Shown piece after piece: positions 8,384 through 16,741 of a DNA stretch of 64,000 nt. The stretch comes from Streptosporangium sp040640155 (GTDB lineage: Bacteria; Actinomycetota; Actinomycetes; Streptosporangiales; Streptosporangiaceae). Location of the stretch: positions 1 to 64,000 of the forward strand of contig NZ_JBFABE010000010.1 in the NCBI RefSeq assembly GCF_040640155.1, written 5' to 3'. The stretch's first letter is position 1, and the number at the start of each line of letters is the position of its first letter. Both the position numbers and the translations under genes were made by a program. The notes beneath the pieces were generated by a model. The model saw only the letters and a program-made list of their open reading frames with translations. It had not been told where the DNA came from and searched no databases.

Positions 8384-9958
8384 ATGCCCCGCGTGGTCCT
8401 GCTGGGCTCATCGCCCGGCCCCGACGCCGTTCCCGGTCAGGCGACGCCCGCCGCCCTGACCCTGCCCGCGCTGCCCGGCTGCCCCACGGTGATCGGCAAG
8501 CTGCACGGCCAGCTCGCCTCGCTCGACCCCGACCCGGTCACCGTCGTCCGCGCCGGCGACGCCGCCGCCCACCGCGGGTTCCCCGGCCGCCTGGTGGAGA
8601 CCTCCGACCTGGCCGGCGACCTGCGCGCCATCGCCGACGCGGTCGAGGGCGCCACCGAGAACCTGCTCTTCCTGCCGGCGAACGCGCTGATCCACGACGA
8701 GCTGATCTACCAGATCACCAAGTCCAAGCGCGGCGCCCTGGCCCTGATCACCAAGGAGCCCAGGGAGGAGGACGAGAACGGCGACACCGTCGTGGCCGAC
8801 GTCCCGATCGAGGAGGCTCAGCCGGAGATCGGCGACCGGTGGCTGGAGGGCCTGCCCGTCCGGGTCCGCGCCCGCAGGTCCCGCGTCATCTCGGTGGGCT
8901 CGGCCTTCCACGCGGTGACCCGGCCCAACGCCGTCCTGCTCGGCCCGCTGCACCTGCACCACAAGCACGCGCCGGTGCTGGCCGAGGCCGCCCGCGAGCT
9001 GGCCGACATGGCGCACCTGCTGGGCCCCGAGGACGACCTGGTCCAGCTCCTGGTGCTGGGCCTGGTGCGCAAGGGCGTCTCGGTCGGCATCCGGGGCCGC
9101 CGCGACCTGTTCTTCCGCCGGGTGACCGACCCCGAGCAGGCCGCCGAGGCGGTGGCCGAGATGTCCACCTTCGACGAGGACCGGGCCCGGCTGAACAACG
9201 CGGTCAAGGGCGCCGACGGCTTCTTCACCACCTACTTCGTCAGCACCTACTCCCGGTTCATCGCCCGCTGGGCGGCCCGCAGGGGGCTGACCCCCAACCA
9301 GGTCACGCTGATCTCGATCGCCCTGGGCGTGGCGGCGGCGCTCTGCTTCGCCGTCGGCGAGCGGGTCTGGATGGTCACGGGCGGCGTGCTGATCTACTTC
9401 GCGTTCGTGTTCGACTGCGTGGACGGCCAGGTCGCGCGGTACGCCCGCAAGTTCGGCGTCCTCGGGGCGTGGCTGGACGCCACCTTCGACCGGTTCAAGG
9501 AGTACGTGGTCTTCGCCGGCCTCGCGGTCGGCGCGGCGGTCTCCGGGGTGGGCGACGTCTGGACGCTGGCGCTGATCGCGATCGGCCTGCAGTCCGTCAA
9601 GCACCTGCTGGACTTCTCCTACGGCGCGGCGAACCGGCGCAAGGCCCCCTCCCCGCTGCCGTCGGTGTCGCTGTCGGTCAGCGCCGACACCGGCCTGCGC
9701 CAGGCCCTGGAGCAGCGCAAGAGCGCCCAGGTCGGCGCGGTCCGCAGCCTGCTGAGGATGTGGGGCAGGGCCGGCAGGTACCGGGCCGTGCACTGGGCCA
9801 GGAAGATGATCGTGTTCCCCATCGGTGAGCGGTTCGCCGCCATCGCGATCGTCAGCGCCCTGTTCGACGCCAGGATCACCTTCCTGACCCTGATCATCTG
9901 GGGCGGCATCGGCGCCGCCTACTCGCTCACCGGACGCCTGATGAGGTCTTTCGCATGA
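8384..9958 (+). CDS. CDP-alcohol phosphatidyltransferase with N-terminal nucleotidyltransferase-like region
   Basis: This 524-residue protein has two parts. Residues about 1-270 form a soluble region that may be a degenerate sugar-nucleotidyltransferase fold; this is a guess from size and layout. Residues about 290-520 are a membrane CDP-alcohol phosphotransferase with the full signature DGQVARYARKFGVLGAWLD followed by ATFD, that is DG-x2-AR-x8-G-x3-D-x3-D. It should transfer a polar alcohol phosphate (inositol- or glycerol-like) from or to a CDP-linked lipid. The ATG at 8384 follows a GAAAGGGTG ribosome site. The next gene overlaps by 4 nt and is presumably a partner. Confidence 0.85.
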   Translation: MPRVVLLGSSPGPDAVPGQATPAALTLPALPGCPTVIGKLHGQLASLDPDPVTVVRAGDAAAHRGFPGRLVETSDLAGDLRAIADAVEGATENLLFLPANALIHDELIYQITKSKRGALALITKEPREEDENGDTVVADVPIEEAQPEIGDRWLEGLPVRVRARRSRVISVGSAFHAVTRPNAVLLGPLHLHHKHAPVLAEAARELADMAHLLGPEDDLVQLLVLGLVRKGVSVGIRGRRDLFFRRVTDPEQAAEAVAEMSTFDEDRARLNNAVKGADGFFTTYFVSTYSRFIARWAARRGLTPNQVTLISIALGVAAALCFAVGERVWMVTGGVLIYFAFVFDCVDGQVARYARKFGVLGAWLDATFDRFKEYVVFAGLAVGAAVSGVGDVWTLALIAIGLQSVKHLLDFSYGAANRRKAPSPLPSVSLSVSADTGLRQALEQRKSAQVGAVRSLLRMWGRAGRYRAVHWARKMIVFPIGERFAAIAIVSALFDARITFLTLIIWGGIGAAYSLTGRLMRSFA

Positions 9959-10662
9959 TCACCCAGCCACAGACCGTCCCCGTCCCGGACCCGTACGAGG
10001 AGCGGCTGCGCATGCAGACCGCGCGGCTGCTCGCCTACCGCGACGACGGCCCGCTGGTGACGCTGCTGCGCGGCAGGGTCGGGCCCGGCCTGCCCGCGGT
10101 GCCCGCCGCGCTCGCCGCCCTGGTCGCGATCGTCGCCATGGCGCTGGCCGGGATCCTCGACGACGGGCCGATCCTGCTCGTCCCGGTGCTGGTCATGATC
10201 GTCCTGGTGCTGCCCACCGCCGCCCGCGACCACCTGGGCAGGCTCGACTGGCTGGTGCCGCCGCTGATCCGCGGGACCGAGTTCCTCACGATCATCCTGA
10301 TCGGCCTGGCGGCCGACGCCCCCAAGTGGCTGCTGTACGTGCTGATCTACGTGATCGGCTACCACACCTACGACACGGTGTACCGGACGCGGCAGAGCAT
10401 CTGGCCGGCCGCCTGGGTGTTCAAGGCGGGCCTGGGCTGGGAGCTGCGCCTGCTGATCATCGGTGTCGGGGCGGCGCTGGGCGTGCTGACGTGGGTGCTG
10501 GCCGCGCTCACGCTCTACCTGGGCGTGCTGTTCGCGATCGAGAGCATCACGAGCTGGGTCGGCCTGGACAAGCAGACCGCGCTCGCCCAGGCGGGCGACG
10601 ACCTGGAGGCCTCCCCCGAGGAGGCGCAGGAGCAGGCCACCGGCGAGGCCGAGCAGACCTGA
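9955..10662 (+). CDS. DUF5941 membrane protein, partner of the phosphatidyltransferase
   Basis: This 235-residue integral membrane protein has about five hydrophobic segments between residues 45 and 200. It also carries the DUF5941 pattern GRLDWLVPPLIRGTEFL...YHTYDTVYRTRQ. In other actinomycetes this domain is found next to, or fused to, CDP-alcohol phosphotransferases, so it probably works on the same lipid or glycan product. The ATG at 9955 overlaps the preceding stop (ATGA). The C-terminus is an acidic Glu-rich tail. No catalytic motif is known to me. Confidence 0.8.
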   Translation: MITQPQTVPVPDPYEERLRMQTARLLAYRDDGPLVTLLRGRVGPGLPAVPAALAALVAIVAMALAGILDDGPILLVPVLVMIVLVLPTAARDHLGRLDWLVPPLIRGTEFLTIILIGLAADAPKWLLYVLIYVIGYHTYDTVYRTRQSIWPAAWVFKAGLGWELRLLIIGVGAALGVLTWVLAALTLYLGVLFAIESITSWVGLDKQTALAQAGDDLEASPEEAQEQATGEAEQT

Positions 10663-10683
10663 CCCCCGCACCCCGTGCCTCGT

Positions 10684-10720
10684 GAGGGCCGCCGGACGGA
10701 TCATCCGCCCGGCGGCCCTC
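10684..10720 (+). terminator. Hairpin after the CDP-alcohol transferase operon
   Basis: The arms 10684-10695 and 10709-10720 pair perfectly over 12 bp, 22 nt after the stop of the DUF5941 gene. Confidence 0.6.
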
Positions 10721-10899
10721 GTCGTCTCCGGGACCGGTGCCCGTACGGCCCGGCCGGGGAAGGCCGGTGTCCCCTCCCCGGCCGGTGTCGCACGGCCCCG
10801 CCGGGGGAGGCCGTGTCCCCCCTGCCCCCTGCCCCCTCCGTGCCCCGTCCCGGCCCGGTGCCGCACGGCCCGGAGCCCGTTGGCTGTATACAGGTCTGC

Positions 10900-11397
10900 G
10901 TGGAACTGGACAGGCTTGATCGCGACATCATCGGGGCGCTCGTCGAGGACGCCCGCGCCACGTACGCGGAGATCGGGCAGCGGGTGGGTCTGTCGGCGTC
11001 GGCGGTGAAGCGGCGGGTGGACCGGTTGCGCGAGACCGGGGCCATCACCGGTTTCACCGCCCGGGTGGAGCCCGCGGCGCTCGGCTGGACCACCGAGGCG
11101 TACGTGGAGCTGTTCTGCGCGGGCAAGACCTCCCCGTCGGAGATCGGGGTGGCGCTCGGCCGCCATCCCGAGGTGGTGTCGGCGTGCACGATCACCGGTG
11201 AGGCCGACGCGCTGCTGCACATCAGGGCCACCGACGTGCGGCACGTGGAGAGGGTGATCGAGCGCATCGCCGCCGAGCCGTTCGTGGTGCGGACCAAGAG
11301 CTCCATCGTGCTCTCCCGGCTGATCGAGGCGCCCCTGGTGACCTCGCGCGGCGAGCCGTTCCTGGGCCCGCACAACGAATCGACGTTCTTCACCTGA
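10900..11397 (+). CDS. Lrp/AsnC family transcriptional regulator
   Basis: This 165-residue regulator has an N-terminal HTH (LDRDIIGALVEDARATYAEIGQRVG then SASAVKRRVDRLRETGAI) and a C-terminal RAM/AsnC ligand-binding domain (SACTITGEADALLHIRATDVRHVERVIERI). Lrp-type proteins sense amino acids. Its place directly before an arginine/ornithine catabolic pair suggests an arginine or ornithine effector. The GTG at 10900 sits 7 nt after a TATACA -10-like element, so translation may be leaderless. It is similar in setting to the AsnC gene beside rocD genes in mycobacteria. Confidence 0.9.
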   Translation: MELDRLDRDIIGALVEDARATYAEIGQRVGLSASAVKRRVDRLRETGAITGFTARVEPAALGWTTEAYVELFCAGKTSPSEIGVALGRHPEVVSACTITGEADALLHIRATDVRHVERVIERIAAEPFVVRTKSSIVLSRLIEAPLVTSRGEPFLGPHNESTFFT

Positions 11398-11414
11398 CAG
11401 ACGCGGCAAAACTG

Positions 11415-11466
11415 TGCCGTAACGCAAGAACGACCCCTTGGCCTGCGGTAACGCCCTTCCTAGGCT
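11415..11466 (+). promoter_or_regulatory. Promoter of the ddaH-rocD operon with repeated TGCSGTAACGC elements
   Basis: A -35-like TTGGCC (11438-11443) and a -10-like TAGGCT (11461-11466) are spaced by 17 nt. The near-identical 11-mers TGCCGTAACGC (11415-11425) and TGCGGTAACGC (11444-11454) are 29 nt apart, on one side of the -35 and inside the spacer. This arrangement suits an Lrp/AsnC operator. The assignment is inferred from position. Confidence 0.45.
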
Positions 11467-11530
11467 GATGACGCCGCCGCCGGGAATCCGGCGGCGCCCG
11501 CCACCACGACCTTTCGTAACGGGGTTACCG

Positions 11531-12370
11531 ATGACGAGGCATTACCTGATGTGCCGACCGGACCACTTCGCGGTCGAGTACGCGATCAATCCGTGGATGC
11601 ACCCGGAGGCCGGTGCGGACCGGGAGGTCGCGATCAGGCAGTGGGAGACGCTCAGGAGCGTCTACCTCGACCTCGGGCACCGTGTCAGCCTCGTCGAGCC
11701 GGTGGAGGGCCTGCCGGACATGGTCTTCTCCGCCAACGGCGCGCTGGTCGTGGACGGGCGGGTGTACGGGGCGCGGTTCGCCTACCCCCAGCGCGAGGCC
11801 GAGGGGCCGGCGTACCTGAGGTGGTTCACCGAGAACGGTTACGACCGGGTGCACGAGGCGGCCTTCGTCAACGAGGGCGAGGGCGACTTCCTCACCCTCG
11901 ACCACCTGGTGCTGGCCGGCACCGGCTTCCGGACCAACATCACCGCCCACAAGGAGGCGCAGGAGTTCCTGGGCCGGCCGGTGGTGACGCTGCAGCTCGT
12001 GGACCCGAGGTTCTACCACCTGGACACGGCGCTCTTCCCGCTGGACGGGCACAACGTCGCCTACTTCCCGGGGGCCTTCTCCCCGGGGAGCCGCGAGGTC
12101 CTGGAGAACCTCTTCCCCGACGCCGTCCTGGCGAGCGAGGACGACGCCCTCACGTTCGGCCTCAACTCGGTCAGCGACGGGGTCAACGTCGTGATCAGCT
12201 CCGAGTCCGGCGGCCTGCAGCTCGAGCTCAAGCGCCGGGGCTTCGAGGTCGTCCCGGTGGACCTGTCGGAGCTGCGCAAGGCCGGCGGCGGGCCCAAGTG
12301 CTGCACGCTGGAGATCAGGGAGCGCGTCGCGGGCGCGACGGTCCCGAGCCCGGAAGGGGTGGACGCATGA
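11531..12370 (+). CDS. ddaH: Arginine dihydrolase / dimethylargininase-type enzyme
   Basis: This 279-residue enzyme belongs to the guanidino-group modifying (amidinotransferase-fold) superfamily. The likely catalytic residues are H163 (FYHLDTAL) and C257 or C258 (GGGPKCCTLEI). It is commonly annotated as dimethylargininase. However, it carries DMVFSANGAL with Asn69 where deiminases have Asp, the signature of cyanobacterial arginine dihydrolase (ArgZ/AgrE), which turns arginine into ornithine, CO2 and two ammonia. The partner downstream uses ornithine, which supports the dihydrolase reading. The start is ATG 11531, and the stop overlaps the rocD start by 4 nt. Confidence 0.85.
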   Translation: MTRHYLMCRPDHFAVEYAINPWMHPEAGADREVAIRQWETLRSVYLDLGHRVSLVEPVEGLPDMVFSANGALVVDGRVYGARFAYPQREAEGPAYLRWFTENGYDRVHEAAFVNEGEGDFLTLDHLVLAGTGFRTNITAHKEAQEFLGRPVVTLQLVDPRFYHLDTALFPLDGHNVAYFPGAFSPGSREVLENLFPDAVLASEDDALTFGLNSVSDGVNVVISSESGGLQLELKRRGFEVVPVDLSELRKAGGGPKCCTLEIRERVAGATVPSPEGVDA

Positions 12371-13578
12371 CCGGCACGGACGAGTTCATCGAGCTGAGCG
12401 AGCGCCGCAGCGCGCACAACTACCACCCCCTGCCCGTCGTGATCAGCGAGGCGCACGGCGCCTGGGTCGTCGACGTGGAGGGCCGGCGCTTCCTCGACTG
12501 CCTGTCGGGCTACTCGTCGCTGAACTTCGGGCACGGCAACGAAAAGATCATCGAGGCCGCGCGGGAGCAGCTCTCCCGGCTCACCCTCACCAGCCGCGCC
12601 TTCTTCCACGACCGGTTCGCCGCCTTCGCCGCGGGCCTGGGCGACCTCACCGGCAAGGACATGGTCCTGCCGATGAACACCGGCGCCGAGGCCGTGGAGA
12701 CCGCGATCAAGGTGGCCCGCAAGTGGGGGTACGAGGTCAAGGGCGTGAGGCCCGACCGGGCCAACATCATCGTGATGGAGGACAACTTCCACGGCCGCAC
12801 CACCACGATCGTCGGCTTCTCCACCGACCCCGACGCCCGCGGCGGCTTCGGCCCGTACACCCCGGGCTTCCGGATCGTGAAGTACGGCTCGATCGAGGCG
12901 GTCCGCGAGGCGATCGACGCCGACACGGTCGCGGTGCTGCTGGAGCCCATCCAGGGCGAGGCCGGGGTGCTTGTCCCGCCGGACGGCTACCTCACCCAGG
13001 TCCGCGAGCTGTGCACCGCGGAGAACGTCCTGATGATCGCCGACGAGATCCAGTCCGGTCTCGGCCGTACCGGCGAGACCTTCGCCTGCGACCACGAGGG
13101 CGTCGTCCCCGACGTCTACGTGCTGGGCAAGGCGCTGGGCGGCGGCGTGGTCCCGGTCTCGGCGATCACCGCGAACGAGGACGTGCTCGGCGTGATCGGC
13201 CCCGGCCAGCACGGCTCCACCTTCGGCGGCAACCCGCTGGCCTGCGCGGTCGCGAGCACGGTCGTCGAGATGCTCGCCACCGGCGAGTACCAGGCCCGCG
13301 CCAGGGAGCTCGGCGCGGTCATGCACGAGGAGCTGGGCGCCCTGGTCGGCCACGGCGTGGTGGCCGTGCGCGGGCGCGGCCTGTGGGCCGGCGTCGACAT
13401 CGACCCGACGCTGGCGAGCGGGCGGGAGGTCTCCGAGGCGCTGATGGCCCACGGTGTGCTGGCCAAGGACACCCACGGCTCGACCGTCCGCCTCGCCCCG
13501 CCGCTCGTGATCTCCGAGGACGACCTGCGCTGGGCGGTCGGCAGGCTCGGCGCGGTCCTGGAGGAGCTCGCGCGCTGA
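12367..13578 (+). CDS. rocD: Ornithine--oxo-acid aminotransferase
   Basis: This 403-residue class III PLP aminotransferase moves the delta-amino group of ornithine to 2-oxoglutarate, giving glutamate-5-semialdehyde. Visible blocks are YHPLPVVISEAHGAWVVDVEG, the MNTGAEAVETAIKVARKWGY cofactor region, NFHGRT, the PLP-ring Asp in IADEIQSGLGRTG, the Schiff-base Lys in VLGKALGGGVVPVSAI and GQHGSTFGGNPLA. It is coupled to ddaH by an ATGA overlap. Together the two would feed arginine nitrogen and carbon into glutamate. Confidence 0.95.
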   Translation: MTGTDEFIELSERRSAHNYHPLPVVISEAHGAWVVDVEGRRFLDCLSGYSSLNFGHGNEKIIEAAREQLSRLTLTSRAFFHDRFAAFAAGLGDLTGKDMVLPMNTGAEAVETAIKVARKWGYEVKGVRPDRANIIVMEDNFHGRTTTIVGFSTDPDARGGFGPYTPGFRIVKYGSIEAVREAIDADTVAVLLEPIQGEAGVLVPPDGYLTQVRELCTAENVLMIADEIQSGLGRTGETFACDHEGVVPDVYVLGKALGGGVVPVSAITANEDVLGVIGPGQHGSTFGGNPLACAVASTVVEMLATGEYQARARELGAVMHEELGALVGHGVVAVRGRGLWAGVDIDPTLASGREVSEALMAHGVLAKDTHGSTVRLAPPLVISEDDLRWAVGRLGAVLEELAR

Positions 13579-13657
13579 TCCCCGGGCGCCCCTCCGCACC
13601 CCGGGCGCCCTCCGGCACTCCCCCGGGGTCCCCTCCGACACCTTCCGGGCACGCTCG

Positions 13658-13682
13658 GGCGCCCGGTTCCGTACCGGGCGCC
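13658..13682. terminator. Bidirectional terminator between rocD and the phosphatase gene
   Basis: A perfect 10-bp inverted repeat (13658-13667 with 13673-13682) with a 5-nt loop lies between two convergent genes. Confidence 0.65.
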
Positions 13683-13720
13683 TCCTGGTGGCGCGGAAGC
13701 CGCCCCGGGGGCGCGCCCGG

Positions 13721-15331
13721 TCACCTCGCGGCGCGTCCCACCCGGTGGGGCTCCGCCTCGCGGGGAGTGGTCTCCTCCAGCTCCACCGTGGTGATCTCGG
13801 TGATCTCGGTGCCGGTGGCGGTGTCCCAGCGGACCGAGACCGGGGAGGTGTCCAGCAGGAGGACGGCCACCGCGTTGGAGAACCACGGGCCGTTGGTGAT
13901 CCGCCACTTGAACGGGGGACGGGGGATCCTCGCCAGCTTGGAGAGCACCCGGCCGATCAGGCTGGCGACGCCGAACTGGGCGATGATGTTGGCGAACCGG
14001 AGGGTGCGGCTCAGCGGGTTGCGGATCGGGGAGCAGACGAGCTGGTGGATGGGCAGGTCGACGGCCTTGGCGACGTAGGAGTAGTGCACGTCGCCGGAGA
14101 GCATGATCACCGGCTTGCCGAGCCCCGCGAGCAGCTTGGACAGGTCCTCGAAGGAGCGGCGGAAGGCCGCCCAGTGCTCCAGGTCCACGGCCTGGCGCAG
14201 CATCTCCGACACGCGCGCCACGGGCCTGCCCCAGGCGCCCTGGGCCAGGGCCTCGTTCCAGTTCTGGATGTGGTGGATGCCGGCGGGCAGCAGGAACGGC
14301 ACCGACGAGCCGATCACGAAGCGCTCCGCGCCCTCCCTGGCGAGCTGCTCGGTGAGCCACTCCCACTCCACCGGGTCGAGCATGCGCCGGTCGGAGGGGT
14401 CGAGCTGCCGGGAGCAGCGGGAGTCGAGCATGATCAGGCGGGTGGACCCGAGGTCGCGGGCGTAGCTCCACCGGCTGTCGGCGGGCACGTCGTAGGCGTG
14501 CTCGGCGAACGCGTCGAGGATCTCGGCCCCGTCCCCCTCGGCCGCGCACACCTTGCTGAGCACCTCGTCCGTGGCGCGCTCGTCCGGTGACATGTTGCCC
14601 AGGTGCTGGTAGACCCAGTAGGCGCCGAGCCCGGCGACCACCCGGTGCCGCCACCACGAGACCTTCTCCATCGCCGTACGCCAGGAGATGGAGGTGTTGA
14701 AGTCGTCGCGCAGGTCGTGGTCGTCGAAGATCATCGCGGTGGGCACGGTGGAGAGGATCCAGCGGATCTCCGGGTCGGTCCACGCGATCCGGTACAGCTC
14801 GGCGTACTCCTCGAAGTCGGCGATCTCCTTCTTGGGATCGGTGTCCCTGCGGTTCGCGATGAACTCCAGCATCTCCGAGGACGGCTCGTCGGCGTAGACC
14901 TGGTCGCCCAGGAGCAGCACCATGTCGGGCCAGCGCTCCTCGGGGGCGTCCATCAGCGTGCACCCGTACGCGCGCAGCACGTCCACCCCGTGGGAGATCG
15001 TGTGCAGGGTGTCGTGCGGCACGCTGGTCCGGCAGGAGCTGAACATCACCTTCTGCGGCCCGTCGGGGCCGAGCAGGCGGATCCGGCTCGGCGGGTGGTC
15101 CGGCAGCGGCCAGACCGGCCTCTCGTCCAGGCGCACCTCGTAGGTCCCGCCGTCGCGGACGTCCACGATCGCGTAGTGGTGACCGTGGACGGTGAACGTC
15201 CGGGCCTGCGAACGCACACCGGCGACCTCGACCGTCACCTGACAGGGCTCGCTCGTCTCCATCCACACCGACGCGCTCGTCTCGTCGACGTAGCGCAGCA
15301 TCGGCCCGACCACAAGTTCCGGCACGTTCAT
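13721..15331 (-). CDS. PhoD-like metallophosphatase / phosphodiesterase
   Basis: This 536-residue protein has an N-terminal beta-sandwich domain (about 1-95) and a PhoD-type metallophosphoesterase core. Metal-binding motifs are LLLGDQVYADE, IFDDHDLRDDFN and a late LSGDVHYSYV. Unlike Bacillus PhoD it has no Tat signal at the chosen ATG (MNVPELVV, 15331), so it may be cytoplasmic. The reading further upstream also lacks a twin-arginine leader. It probably cleaves phosphomonoesters or phosphodiesters; the substrate cannot be given. It is convergent with rocD. Confidence 0.85.
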   Translation of the reverse strand: MNVPELVVGPMLRYVDETSASVWMETSEPCQVTVEVAGVRSQARTFTVHGHHYAIVDVRDGGTYEVRLDERPVWPLPDHPPSRIRLLGPDGPQKVMFSSCRTSVPHDTLHTISHGVDVLRAYGCTLMDAPEERWPDMVLLLGDQVYADEPSSEMLEFIANRRDTDPKKEIADFEEYAELYRIAWTDPEIRWILSTVPTAMIFDDHDLRDDFNTSISWRTAMEKVSWWRHRVVAGLGAYWVYQHLGNMSPDERATDEVLSKVCAAEGDGAEILDAFAEHAYDVPADSRWSYARDLGSTRLIMLDSRCSRQLDPSDRRMLDPVEWEWLTEQLAREGAERFVIGSSVPFLLPAGIHHIQNWNEALAQGAWGRPVARVSEMLRQAVDLEHWAAFRRSFEDLSKLLAGLGKPVIMLSGDVHYSYVAKAVDLPIHQLVCSPIRNPLSRTLRFANIIAQFGVASLIGRVLSKLARIPRPPFKWRITNGPWFSNAVAVLLLDTSPVSVRWDTATGTEITEITTVELEETTPREAEPHRVGRAAR

Positions 15332-15769
15332 CCCCTCAGTCACCACGGGACGGCAGGCGCCCCTCGTCGAGCCCTGCCGGATCTGCGCGTTCCTCCCCGA
15401 TTGCCCTGAGGCGCCGGTCGATAACAACGTATCTCCGGACGGGGGGTCGCGACGCGCCCGGGGAGCGGTCACGAAGGCGGAACACGACCCGTCACCCCTC
15501 ACCGATCGTCGCCCCGGCCCGGCCCCGCCGCCGGACGGCCGGATGGACGTCGCCCAGGGGCCTCCGGGTGCACCACCACACTACCCGCGACCTGGCGAAG
15601 AGTGGCATCCGCTCCATCTCCCCCCACACACCCGCAAGATCACGTCATTGGGACGACACGTCACCTCCACGCCGACTTTAACTACTTTTGGGCGTTTTGT
15701 CCTTTTCATCCGTTTCTTTCGGTTTTTTAGCGGTATGGCACTAGGGAGACAACAGGGGGAGAAAAAAGA
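15332..15769. other. 438-nt divergent intergenic region with AT-rich promoter segment
   Basis: Only the last 100 nt stand out. They are unusually T-rich for this genome and contain GTTT (15712-15715), 15 nt, then CGGTAT (15731-15736), a fair match to the actinomycete SigB-type stress promoter GTTT-N14-16-GGGTAT. The ribosome site of the following gene is GGGGGAG at about 15756-15762. The remainder, upstream of the phosphatase gene, shows no gene. Confidence 0.4.
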
Positions 15770-16669
15770 ATGATTACCAAAGAGCAGATCCCGATGGTGA
15801 TCGACCACCAGCTCTACGACTCGGAGGGGCAGAAGGTCGGCGAGGTCAAGCACGTCTACCTCGACGACAGCACCGGAAAGCCCGAATGGCTGTGCGTGAA
15901 GACCGGGCTGTTCGGGATGAAGGAGACGTTCGTCCCGATCCAGAGGGCGTCCCTGGTCGGCGACCACGTGGAGGTCGAGTACGACAAGGCCCGTATCAAG
16001 GACGCCCCCAACGTCGACGTCGAGTCCGGCGGGCACCTGTCACAGGAGGAGGAGCGCAGGCTCTACGAGTACTACGGCGTGAGCTGGGGCGGGAACGGCG
16101 GCCCCGGCATGGGCGACAGGAGCCACGCGGGCATGCGGGGAGGCACCGGACGCGGTGACACGATGTCCGGCTCGCAGGGACGCGCCGGACGCGCCCCCGT
16201 TCCCGGCCCTCCGGGAGGCACCCGGCGCGGCGGCGAGAACACGATGAACCGCCCGCAGGGGCGGAGCGGGCACGGCGACGACGCGATGACCCGTTCCGAG
16301 GAGAAGCTCGACGTCGGCACCGAGTCCCACGAGACGGGACGGGCGCGGCTGCGCAAGTACGTGGTCACCGAGGAGGAGCAGGTCACCGTACCGGTCACCC
16401 GCGAGGAGGTGCGCATCGAGCGGGAGCCCGTCACCGACGCCAACCGGGCCGACGCGATGAGCGGTTCCGACATCACCGAGGCCGAGCACGAGGTCACCCT
16501 GCACGCCGAGCGGCCGGTGGTCACCACCGAGGCCGTGCCGGTCGAGCAGATCAGGATGAGCAAGGAGCAGGTCACCGAGCAGGAGAGGGTCTCGGGGAAG
16601 GTCCGCAAGGAGCGTGTCGAGGTCGACCTCGACGGCGAGGGGGACGGCCGGCCGGGCCGCGACCACTGA
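15770..16669 (+). CDS. PRC-barrel and DUF2382 stress protein
   Basis: This 299-residue protein has an N-terminal PRC-barrel (about 1-80, with QLYDSEGQKVGEVKHVYLDD). A Gly/Arg-rich flexible linker (about 105-180) follows, then a DUF2382 domain (about 190-285) with the alternating acidic pattern LRKYVVTEEEQVTVPVTRE. Relatives such as YsnF are general-stress proteins of unknown biochemical role. The start ATG 15770 has a strong GGGGGAG ribosome site and lies behind a SigB-like promoter, which fits stress control. Confidence 0.88.
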   Translation: MITKEQIPMVIDHQLYDSEGQKVGEVKHVYLDDSTGKPEWLCVKTGLFGMKETFVPIQRASLVGDHVEVEYDKARIKDAPNVDVESGGHLSQEEERRLYEYYGVSWGGNGGPGMGDRSHAGMRGGTGRGDTMSGSQGRAGRAPVPGPPGGTRRGGENTMNRPQGRSGHGDDAMTRSEEKLDVGTESHETGRARLRKYVVTEEEQVTVPVTREEVRIEREPVTDANRADAMSGSDITEAEHEVTLHAERPVVTTEAVPVEQIRMSKEQVTEQERVSGKVRKERVEVDLDGEGDGRPGRDH

Positions 16670-16675
16670 CGCCGC

Positions 16676-16706
16676 CGCCGTCCCGGGCCAGGCACCCGGG
16701 ACGGCG
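16676..16706. terminator. Bidirectional terminator between DUF2382 gene and pfkB-type kinase
   Basis: The 12-nt arms 16676-16687 and 16695-16706 are exact complements around a 7-nt loop, between convergent genes. Confidence 0.65.
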
Positions 16707-16741
16707 CGCCACGGCCCCGGGCCACCGGAACCCGTCCGGGC

